From the NCBI GenBank assembly GCA_023260435.1, contig JALQVG010000073.1, positions 1-39,563 of the forward strand: a stretch of DNA of 39,563 bases. Direction: 5' to 3'. This DNA is from Flavobacteriaceae bacterium (GTDB lineage: Bacteria; Bacteroidota; Bacteroidia; Flavobacteriales; Flavobacteriaceae). This document shows, piece after piece, positions 33,750 to 39,563 of the stretch (its first letter is position 1; every line of letters starts with the position of its first letter). A program made the position numbers and the translations under genes. A model generated the notes under the pieces. The model searched no databases, was not told where the DNA came from, and saw only the letters and a list, made by a program, of their open reading frames with translations.

Positions 33750-34127
33750 ATGAAAAAACTATGGCTTACCGTTGTGCTAGCACTTTTTGCTGCACCGATT
33801 TGGGCGCAAACCCCTGTGATGAAATTTGCTCAAGACACCTTGGATTATGGCACCATTACCCAAGGGAGCAACGGGCTGAAAATTTTCAAACTAACCAACC
33901 AGGGCAAGGCCCCATTAGTCATCTCCGATGTGCGTTCCAGCTGCGGATGTACGGTGCCCAAAAAACCTACCGCTCCAATTATGCCCGGGAAACAAGGAGA
34001 AATTGAAGTCGTCTACGACACCCAACGCGTAGGCCCTATCAGAAAGACCATCTATGTCTACTCCAACGCAGGAGCAGAGCCCAAACAACTATACATTGTG
34101 GGTCAAGTCGACGCACCCAAGCAATAA
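33750..34127 (+). CDS. Secreted DUF1573 protein
   Basis: The 125-residue protein has a signal peptide (MKKLWLTVVLALFAAPIWAQ) and one DUF1573 Ig-like domain (DTLDYGTITQGSNGLKIF, SDVRSSCGCTVPKKP, GEIEVVYDTQRVGPIRKTI). Such proteins are abundant in Bacteroidota, should be periplasmic or surface-exposed, and have no firm function. I chose the ATG at 33750; an earlier in-frame ATG at 33684 lies upstream of the promoter. The aminotransferase gene starts 1 nt after its stop. Confidence 0.85.
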   Translation: MKKLWLTVVLALFAAPIWAQTPVMKFAQDTLDYGTITQGSNGLKIFKLTNQGKAPLVISDVRSSCGCTVPKKPTAPIMPGKQGEIEVVYDTQRVGPIRKTIYVYSNAGAEPKQLYIVGQVDAPKQ

Positions 34128-34128
34128 A

Positions 34129-35319
34129 ATGCCAAAAATTTCATTTAAAGGGCAGCTTATGCCCGAGTCTCCGATCAGAAAGCTGGCACCGTTTGCGGAA
34201 CAAGCCAAAAAAAGAGGTATTGAGGTCATACACCTCAACATAGGACAACCCGACATTCCAACCCCTGAATCCGCTTTAAAAGCGGTGAGAGAAGCCCAGG
34301 TGGAGGTGTTGAGTTACAGCCCATCGGAGGGCACTTCGGCCTACCGAAAAAAACTAGCCCGCTACTACCAGGGAGTAAACATTCCGGTGGACGAGACTGA
34401 AATTATAGTCACTACAGGTGGCTCAGAGGCCCTATCGATTGCTATTGGTGTGGTTTGCGACGCCCAGGACGAGTTGATTGTGCCAGAGCCGTTTTATGCC
34501 AATTACAATGGATTTGCCACCGCCAACAATGTAACCGTCGCTCCCCTTCCGACCCGAATTGAGGATAATTTTGCATTGGGCAGCATTGAGCAATTCGAAT
34601 CGCTCATCACCCCAAAAACAAAAGCCATTTTGCTTTGTAACCCTGGAAATCCCACGGGTTATGTGTACCGCGAAACAGAGCTAAGCCAGGTATTGACCTT
34701 GGCCAAAAAACACGATATTTTTGTGATTGTGGATGAGGTATACCGAGAATTTGTCTACGGCGTACCTTTCACTTCAATGCTCTCCTTGGCGGGGAGTGAA
34801 CAGCATGTGATTCTGATCGATTCTGTCTCTAAACGCTACAGCATGTGTGGCGCCCGCATTGGCTGTTTGGTATCCAAAAACAAAGGAGTGCTCGCCGCTG
34901 CGCTTAAATTTTGTCAAGCGCGCCTCTCACCACCCACCTATGCTCAAATCGCCAGTGAAGCAGCTTTAGAAACACCACAAAGCTATTTTGAATCGGTCAA
35001 CCGCGAATACACCCAACGAAGAGATGTATTGATGGAGGCCCTGGCCAAAATCCCAGGAGTTCGCGTAGGTGCTCCCTCTGGTGCCTTCTATTGCATGGTT
35101 GAACTTCCAGTAGCTGATGCAGACCACTTTGCTCAATGGATGTTGTCTGATTTTCAAGATCAAGGGCAAACGGTTATGGTGGCTCCTGGGTCTGGATTTT
35201 ACGCTTCACCTGGAAAAGGAAAAAACCAAGTGCGCATCGCCTATGTATTGGAACAAGCGAGAATTAAGAGAGCCGTTGAGCTTTTGGCTATCGCTTTGAC
35301 TCAATACCCACAACAATGA
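34129..35319 (+). CDS. Class I/II aminotransferase (aspartate aminotransferase family)
   Basis: The 396-residue PLP enzyme begins MPKISFKGQLMPESPIRKL. NIGQPDIPTPESAL is the substrate loop, VTTGGSEALSIAIG binds the cofactor phosphate, CNPGNPTGYVY and VDEVYREFVYG follow, and Lys235 in DSVSKRYSMCGARIG is the PLP Lys. It resembles fold-type I subfamily I-gamma aspartate/aromatic aminotransferases; the substrate cannot be fixed. The ATG at 34129 follows the DUF1573 stop by 1 nt, and murB overlaps its end by 4 nt. Confidence 0.9.
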   Translation: MPKISFKGQLMPESPIRKLAPFAEQAKKRGIEVIHLNIGQPDIPTPESALKAVREAQVEVLSYSPSEGTSAYRKKLARYYQGVNIPVDETEIIVTTGGSEALSIAIGVVCDAQDELIVPEPFYANYNGFATANNVTVAPLPTRIEDNFALGSIEQFESLITPKTKAILLCNPGNPTGYVYRETELSQVLTLAKKHDIFVIVDEVYREFVYGVPFTSMLSLAGSEQHVILIDSVSKRYSMCGARIGCLVSKNKGVLAAALKFCQARLSPPTYAQIASEAALETPQSYFESVNREYTQRRDVLMEALAKIPGVRVGAPSGAFYCMVELPVADADHFAQWMLSDFQDQGQTVMVAPGSGFYASPGKGKNQVRIAYVLEQARIKRAVELLAIALTQYPQQ

Positions 35320-36329
35320 AACCTCAGCCCCACTTCTCTTTAGCTTCACTCAACACTATGGGAATGCCCGCCTATGCTGCTTGGTATGTCCCAGTGGATA
35401 GTCAAAAAACCTTAAAGGAAGTATTGGATTTAAAGCTTCATCCCAAGGTTTTTGTACTCAGCGGTGGCAGCAATATGTTGCTGACCCAGGATATAGACGC
35501 ACTGGTACTTCACGTGGCCATTAGAGGTATAGAAATCATCCATGAATCAGAGGATGAAGTGGTCCTCAAAGTAGGTGCTGGTGAAACATGGCACGATCTG
35601 GTCATGCATTGTGTGCACAATAATTGGGGCGGTCTGGAAAACTTAGCCCTCATTCCCGGATATGTAGGCGCAGCACCCATCCAGAATATTGGCGCTTATG
35701 GCGTTGAGCAAAAAGACTGTTTTGTTCGGTGTGGAGCTTACGCTTTAACCGATGGACGCGAACGGATTTTTGATCGTGAGGGGTGTCAATTCGGTTATCG
35801 AGATTCGATATTTAAAGGGGAGGTTCGAGATCAATACATGATTGGGTGGGTAGAATACCGCTTAACCAAAAAGAATCACGCCCTTCATCTTTCCTACGGA
35901 GCGATTAGTCAAGTGTTGGAGCAAAACCAGATACACGCTCCGAGTATTGCAGATGTAGCTGATGCCGTACAGTCCATCCGCAGATCAAAACTTCCGGATC
36001 CAAAGATATTGGGCAATGCGGGTAGCTTTTTTAAAAACCCCGTCATTCCTGCACAACAAGCTGCTGAACTAAACGCCCAGTACCCAGACCTACCCATATA
36101 TGAGGCGTCAACTGGATGGAAGAAAATACCCGCAGGTTGGTTGATTGAACAAGCCGGATACAAAGGTTTTCGTCGAAATAATTGCGGCGTTTACGACAAA
36201 CAAGCTTTGGTCTTGGTGAATCACGGTGGAGCAACGGGCGCTGAAATGTGGGCTTTAGCTCAAGAAATTCAAGCAGCCGTATGGGAAAAATTCGGGGTGG
36301 AGATTACACCCGAGGTGCCTATTTTTTAG
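35316..36329 (+). CDS. murB: UDP-N-acetylenolpyruvoylglucosamine reductase
   Basis: The 337-residue FAD enzyme completes UDP-MurNAc synthesis. FAD-binding motifs are VLSGGSNMLLT and LENLALIPGYVGAAPIQNIGAYG; the catalytic Ser is in LGNAGSFFKNPVI, and the C-terminus has PEVPIF. Length and the extra C-terminal segment fit the type I (E. coli) form. The ATG overlaps the aminotransferase stop (ATGA). The next gene starts 41 nt later, behind its own promoter box. Confidence 0.96.
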   Translation: MKPQPHFSLASLNTMGMPAYAAWYVPVDSQKTLKEVLDLKLHPKVFVLSGGSNMLLTQDIDALVLHVAIRGIEIIHESEDEVVLKVGAGETWHDLVMHCVHNNWGGLENLALIPGYVGAAPIQNIGAYGVEQKDCFVRCGAYALTDGRERIFDREGCQFGYRDSIFKGEVRDQYMIGWVEYRLTKKNHALHLSYGAISQVLEQNQIHAPSIADVADAVQSIRRSKLPDPKILGNAGSFFKNPVIPAQQAAELNAQYPDLPIYEASTGWKKIPAGWLIEQAGYKGFRRNNCGVYDKQALVLVNHGGATGAEMWALAQEIQAAVWEKFGVEITPEVPIF

Positions 36330-36347
36330 AGGGGCGCGATTAATTTG

Positions 36348-36355
36348 TATCTTTG
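36348..36355 (+). promoter_or_regulatory. -7 promoter box of the Cys-rich peptide / sigma factor unit
   Basis: TATCTTTG matches TAnnTTTG exactly, 15 nt before the ATG at 36371. A T-tract ends 20 nt upstream, without a clear TTG. It lets the small gene and the sigma factor be expressed apart from murB. Confidence 0.55.
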
Positions 36356-36370
36356 CACAAAGTATTTTTT

Positions 36371-36574
36371 ATGAAGTTAGCTTTGGTAACTATTGGGCTT
36401 CTGGCCTTGGCATTTGCTGGTATCGCCGTAAAAATATGGGCCAAAAAAGAGGGTAAATTTGCCGGCACTTGTGCAAGTCAAAGCCCCTTTCTAAACAAGG
36501 AGGGTGCTGCTTGCGGTTTTTGCGGGAAACTTCCCGAGGAGCAAGAATGTAAAAAAGATCAGGTATCCGCTTAA
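36371..36574 (+). CDS. Small Cys-containing single-TM protein, unknown function
   Basis: The 67-residue protein starts MKLALVTIGLLALAFAGIAVKIW, one hydrophobic helix. After a basic KKEGK it has four Cys in a short soluble tail: GTCASQ, ACGFCG and EECKK. The CGFC pair and the spacing suggest metal or redox binding, which I infer only. I do not recognise a named family. The first of two possible starts (36353, MHKVFF) is ruled out because it begins inside the promoter box. Its stop touches the ATG of the ECF sigma factor (TAAATG), which suggests joint function. Confidence 0.7.
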   Translation: MKLALVTIGLLALAFAGIAVKIWAKKEGKFAGTCASQSPFLNKEGAACGFCGKLPEEQECKKDQVSA

Positions 36575-37147
36575 ATGTCTGCCAAACAAACTCCTTTTGT
36601 CTTGAGCACAGCCATTGAGCAAGCCTGTCAAGGATCTCAAAAAGCATTTAGCGCATTGCTCCACCATTACTGGGGAGAAGTGTATTATTTCCAACTCAAA
36701 CAAACCCAAAACGAATACGATGCTGAGGACATTTGCATGCAGACATTTGCCCAAGCCTTTGACAAAATCCATACTTATAAACCGGAGTATGCTTTTAATA
36801 CTTGGCTGTTAACCATTGCCAAAAATCTGCACATTGACTGGTTGCGCAAACGAAAGAATTCAGCATTTGATCCGGCAGTTACTGACCGCGAACAATCCGC
36901 TAGGCAGTTAGCGGATGAAAGTCCTACGGCAGAGGACGAATTGATCACTCAGCAAAATTTAGCCGCATTGCTCGCTGAACTAAAAAAACTAAAGCCCCAT
37001 TACCAAGAGGCCATACAGTACCGTTTTTTCCAGGAGATGAGCTATCAAGATATGGCTGAATCCTTGGGAATTGAAGTCAACCTGGCCAAAGTACGGGTAC
37101 TTCGGGCCAAACAATTATTGGCAGATTTACTAAAGACAAAACCATAG
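36575..37147 (+). CDS. ECF-type RNA polymerase sigma factor
   Basis: The 190-residue protein has sigma region 2 (HHYWGEVYYFQLKQTQNEYDAEDICMQTF, then FNTWLLTIAKNLHIDWLRKRK) and region 4 (HYQEAIQYRFFQEMSYQDMAESLGIEVNLAKVRVLRAKQLL), with a short linker and no region 3. It recruits RNA polymerase to a specific promoter set. No anti-sigma factor gene follows; the next gene is lipA, 68 nt on, with its own promoter. The small Cys protein directly upstream could be linked to its signal, by inference. Confidence 0.92.
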   Translation: MSAKQTPFVLSTAIEQACQGSQKAFSALLHHYWGEVYYFQLKQTQNEYDAEDICMQTFAQAFDKIHTYKPEYAFNTWLLTIAKNLHIDWLRKRKNSAFDPAVTDREQSARQLADESPTAEDELITQQNLAALLAELKKLKPHYQEAIQYRFFQEMSYQDMAESLGIEVNLAKVRVLRAKQLLADLLKTKP

Positions 37148-37167
37148 TGACTAAATATCCCTGAATA

Positions 37168-37199
37168 TTTGGACAGGGGTTTTGGGTGGTGTAATTTTG
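37168..37199 (+). promoter_or_regulatory. Promoter of lipA
   Basis: TTTG at 37168-37171, a 20-nt spacer and TAATTTTG at 37192-37199 match the Bacteroidota consensus. The ATG at 37216 follows 16 nt after the box. Confidence 0.7.
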
Positions 37200-37215
37200 C
37201 GTAAAAATATCAGCC

Positions 37216-38100
37216 ATGTCTACAGCCTCAACTACTGCTGCAACACCTGTACAAACCCATGTGGGTAAACCCAAATGGATAAGAGTTAAGCTGCCCACGG
37301 GTAAGAATTATACCCAACTCCGGGGATTGGTCGATCAGTATAAACTAAACACCATTTGTACCTCTGGCTCCTGTCCCAATATGGGCGAATGCTGGGGTGA
37401 AGGCACAGCTACCTTTATGATTTTGGGCAACACCTGTACTAGATCTTGTGGTTTTTGTGGGGTAAAAACAGGTCGCCCAGATCAAGTGGATTGGGAAGAG
37501 CCTGAAAAAGTGGCTCAATCGATAAAAATCATGGGCATTAAACACGCTGTGATCACCTCTGTAGACAGGGATGATTTAAAGGATATGGGATCTATTCTTT
37601 GGGCAGAAACCGTACAAGCCATCAGAAGGTTAAATCCAAACACCACCTTAGAAACCTTAATCCCTGACTTTCAAGGGATCCACAAACATTTAGACCGTAT
37701 TGTAGCGGTTGCTCCAGAGGTCATTTCCCACAACATGGAGACCGTGAAACGTTTAACCCGTGCGGTGCGTATTCAAGCGCGGTACGAGCGCAGTTTAGAG
37801 GTGCTTGGCTACCTAAAAGAAGCTGGGGCCAACAGAACCAAAACTGGACTCATGTTGGGGCTTGGTGAAACCCGTGAAGAAGTGATCGAGACCTTACACG
37901 ACCTAAGAGCGCATGAGGTAGATGTGGTTACTTTGGGCCAATACCTTCAACCTTCCAAAAAACACTTGCCCGTGGTGGAATACATTACTCCGGAGCAATT
38001 CAAAGAGTACGAGACCATCGGACTTGAATTAGGTTTTAGACATGTGGAAAGTGGGGCGTTAGTTCGCTCGTCCTACAAGGCTCAAAAGCATATTCTTTAA
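37216..38100 (+). CDS. lipA: Lipoyl synthase
   Basis: The 294-residue radical SAM enzyme inserts two sulfurs into octanoyl groups on lipoyl domains. Both Fe-S clusters are visible: the auxiliary cluster [12 protein letters not shown] (Cx4Cx5C) and the SAM cluster CTRSCGFC (Cx3Cx2C). The RSSY motif that supplies a Ser ligand to the auxiliary cluster lies near the C-terminus (VRSSYKA). LGLGETREE is also present. Its last 42 nt overlap lpxK on the other strand. Confidence 0.97.
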   Translation: MSTASTTAATPVQTHVGKPKWIRVKLPTGKNYTQLRGLVDQYKLNTICTSGSCPNMGECWGEGTATFMILGNTCTRSCGFCGVKTGRPDQVDWEEPEKVAQSIKIMGIKHAVITSVDRDDLKDMGSILWAETVQAIRRLNPNTTLETLIPDFQGIHKHLDRIVAVAPEVISHNMETVKRLTRAVRIQARYERSLEVLGYLKEAGANRTKTGLMLGLGETREEVIETLHDLRAHEVDVVTLGQYLQPSKKHLPVVEYITPEQFKEYETIGLELGFRHVESGALVRSSYKAQKHIL

Positions 38101-39063
38101 TAGGGTACTGCTTGGTTCATCCATAAGGTGTGTGACACCAACAGCATACCAATTTTCGTACAACCCAAGCCACTTCACCGAATCCTTTTCGGTAGTCAAC
38201 ACACAACGTCCTCCCAGAGTCTGAAAATCAAACGCACTATAGCTGTGGTGGTCGTTGAAGGACCTGTGCTCCCCCTTCCATCCTAGGGACTTTAGGTGCT
38301 CAACTAGGGGGGATGGGTCAGCAATACCAGTGACCAGCACCGGATTTTGCAGCAGCAAATCCGCCAATGTGCGTGTACCCAATGGACCCGAAACAGTAGA
38401 GCTATAGCTCAATTGAGCAAACAGCAAGGCCTGACCTTTCTGTACCTTCATCGCAGAACGCCATTGTTTTTGAACAGACTGATCGGGAAAATCAGGAGAT
38501 TTAGTTACGATGATCACTTCGGCTCTTTGGGCTGCGGATCGGATATCCCTCAGTGAACCCCGAGGAAAAAGATGATCTCTGTGATAGGGCTTGCTCCAGG
38601 TCGTGAGCAGTATGTGAGCATGAGGCACCAATGACCTGTGTTGAAAGGCATCATCCAGCAACACCAAGTCAGGCTTAATACGGTGTTCTAAAAACCTCAT
38701 TCCGGCTACCCGTGAAGCGGAGCATACCAAGCTAACATCGGGAAACTTATCGAGCAAATCAGCGGCCTCATCCCCCAACTCATAAGGACCATCTCCTGGT
38801 TTGGCGTGCCATAAGCCTTTGGTTTTCCTCCCATATCCTCGAGTGAGCACTGCTATTTTAAGATCTTTAGGTGCCGTATGAATCAAGTATTGAACCATGG
38901 GGGATTTGCCGGTGCCACCCAGACTCAGGTTGCCAATGACCATACTAGGGGTGTTAAATCTATAGGTAGCAAACACACCCCAATCGTAGGCTGCATGCCT
39001 GAGGCGCAACACAAAGCCGAGCAATGCCGCCCAAGGGGCTGTCCAAATCGTGCGGAGGTTCAT
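38059..39063 (-). CDS. lpxK: Tetraacyldisaccharide 4'-kinase
   Basis: The 334-residue inner-membrane kinase phosphorylates the lipid A precursor at the 4' position. The N-terminal membrane helix (about 5-22) is followed by the P-loop [17 protein letters not shown] (residues 44-60) and [21 protein letters not shown], the family's Asp/His region. It shows that the cell makes lipid A, consistent with a Gram-negative envelope. Its 3' end overlaps lipA by 42 nt. A TAnnTTTG box ends 4 nt before its ATG, so its transcript may be leaderless. Confidence 0.96.
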   Translation of the reverse strand: MNLRTIWTAPWAALLGFVLRLRHAAYDWGVFATYRFNTPSMVIGNLSLGGTGKSPMVQYLIHTAPKDLKIAVLTRGYGRKTKGLWHAKPGDGPYELGDEAADLLDKFPDVSLVCSASRVAGMRFLEHRIKPDLVLLDDAFQHRSLVPHAHILLTTWSKPYHRDHLFPRGSLRDIRSAAQRAEVIIVTKSPDFPDQSVQKQWRSAMKVQKGQALLFAQLSYSSTVSGPLGTRTLADLLLQNPVLVTGIADPSPLVEHLKSLGWKGEHRSFNDHHSYSAFDFQTLGGRCVLTTEKDSVKWLGLYENWYAVGVTHLMDEPSSTLLKNMLLSLVGRAN

Positions 39064-39067
39064 GCGA

Positions 39068-39075
39068 CAAATCTA
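39068..39075 (-). promoter_or_regulatory. -7 promoter box of lpxK
   Basis: On the minus strand TAGATTTG (39075-39068) matches TAnnTTTG and leaves only 4 nt before the lpxK ATG. No TTG is found 17-23 nt upstream, so the call is weak. Confidence 0.4.
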
Positions 39076-39082
39076 GAATAAT

Positions 39083-39090
39083 TATCTTTG
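39083..39090 (+). promoter_or_regulatory. -7 promoter box of the Nif3-like gene
   Basis: TATCTTTG matches TAnnTTTG exactly, 17 nt before the ATG at 39108. No clear -33 element is seen. It shares the 44-nt divergent spacer with the lpxK box. Confidence 0.5.
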
Positions 39091-39107
39091 ACAGACTAAA
39101 TCAATCC

Positions 39108-39563
39108 ATGAAGGTTCAAGACATTGCCCAACTACTCGATCAACTAGCCCCACTGGAGATCGCCGCTGATTTTGACAACACAGGTTTACTGGTCGGAGAT
39201 CCCGACGCATCGGTGGAAAAAATATTGGTCTCGCACGATGCATTACCCGAAGTGGTGTTAGAGGCCCAACGACTGGGATGCTCCTTAATCGTCGCCTTTC
39301 ACCCCATTATTTTTTCAGGACTCACCCACATCAACCCCTATGATTATGTAGGTAAAGCGGTTACTCTGGCTATAGCGCATAAAATAGCGATCTACAGCAT
39401 GCATACAGCTTTGGACCAAGTAATTCACGGAGTAAATGCTCCATTGGGTGAAGCACTGGGGTTGACTGAGACGGAGGTATTGGCCCCCAGCGGCGTACAC
39501 CCCATCCACGGCTCCATTGGATTTGGGCAAATAGGCACCTTACCTCAAGCGCTTTCCGAAATT
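39108..39563 (+). CDS. Nif3-like dinuclear metal-centre protein, 5' part
   Basis: The frame is open from the ATG at 39108 to the window end, 152 codons so far. The start MKVQDIAQLLDQLAPLEIAADFDNTGLLVGD is typical of the Nif3/YqfO/YbgI family, and the metal ligands appear in VAFHPIIFSG and MHTALDQ. Family members are toroidal hexamers with two metal ions per subunit; one proposed role is as a GTP cyclohydrolase-like protein, not settled. Bacteroidota members usually reach about 365 residues, so more than half lies outside the window. Confidence 0.92.
   Translation, partial: MKVQDIAQLLDQLAPLEIAADFDNTGLLVGDPDASVEKILVSHDALPEVVLEAQRLGCSLIVAFHPIIFSGLTHINPYDYVGKAVTLAIAHKIAIYSMHTALDQVIHGVNAPLGEALGLTETEVLAPSGVHPIHGSIGFGQIGTLPQALSEI

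Noticed and set aside
33503-33751. 82-residue minus-strand frame with a hydrophobic stretch, overlapping the valS start
   Set aside because: It overlaps valS in another frame by more than 100 nt and covers the promoters of valS and the DUF1573 gene. There is no family resemblance.
37152-37172. AAATAT/ATATTT inverted repeat between the sigma factor and lipA as a terminator
   Set aside because: The stem is all A-T and is followed by GGACAGGGG, not by a T-run. It overlaps the lipA -33 element and may be chance.

Overview
The window is core chromosome of a Bacteroidota bacterium, most likely of the Flavobacteriia; I cannot place it more finely from this stretch. The evidence is consistent throughout. 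Many genes have promoters of the Bacteroidota type (TTG or TTTG, then 17-20 nt, then TAnnTTTG), and Shine-Dalgarno sequences are nearly absent. The one clear exception, rpsU, has a strong one, which is a known Flavobacteriia trait. Gene neighbourhoods also fit the group: rpsU-xerC-hpf-tRNA, rsfS-ftsH-LUD-cdsA-psd, and a complete trpEGDCFBA operon. I see no insertion sequence, phage gene or CRISPR array. About 50 protein genes and two tRNAs fill the window, and no gene-free stretch exceeds 300 bp.

Layout: (1) 1-184 is AT-rich with one small partial ORF. (2) 185-6968, minus strand: tRNA-Tyr, tRNA-Thr, hpf, xerC and rpsU, then an acyl-CoA dehydrogenase, a helix-hairpin-helix protein, a sodium:alanine-type symporter, and a rhodanese / PspC-like / K+ channel operon. 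(3) 7092-14717, plus strand: a MarR regulator with a YceI lipoprotein, then the trp operon behind a leader-peptide attenuator. (4) 14714-22291, minus strand: M20 peptidase, biotin-dependent pyruvate carboxylase, YaaA, an RluD-type pseudouridine synthase and a PASTA protein. (5) 22381-26193: ddl-coaD, a NUDIX hydrolase, pyrE with an SRPBCC protein, and birA, whose product would biotinylate the pyruvate carboxylase. (6) 26280-30993, plus strand: rsfS, ftsH, a LUD-domain protein, cdsA, psd and an acyl-CoA-binding protein, which joins membrane proteolysis to phospholipid synthesis. (7) 30990-39563: valS (minus), then DUF1573, aminotransferase, murB, a Cys-rich membrane peptide, an ECF sigma factor and lipA (plus), lpxK (minus), and the start of a Nif3-like gene (plus).

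The most interesting element is the trp attenuator at 8163-8309. An 18-codon leader ORF carries three consecutive Trp codons, and mutually exclusive pause, antiterminator and terminator hairpins can be drawn by eye. Its -7 box lies only 5 nt before the leader ATG, so the leader peptide should be translated from a leaderless or nearly leaderless transcript. Other points worth a second look are the strong Shine-Dalgarno in front of rpsU together with Tyr54 in bS21, a tRNA promoter whose start site falls inside the hpf terminator hairpin, a palindromic operator at the marR promoter, an 8-bp divergent junction between a NUDIX gene and pyrE, and five convergent gene pairs that all overlap or abut without a visible terminator.
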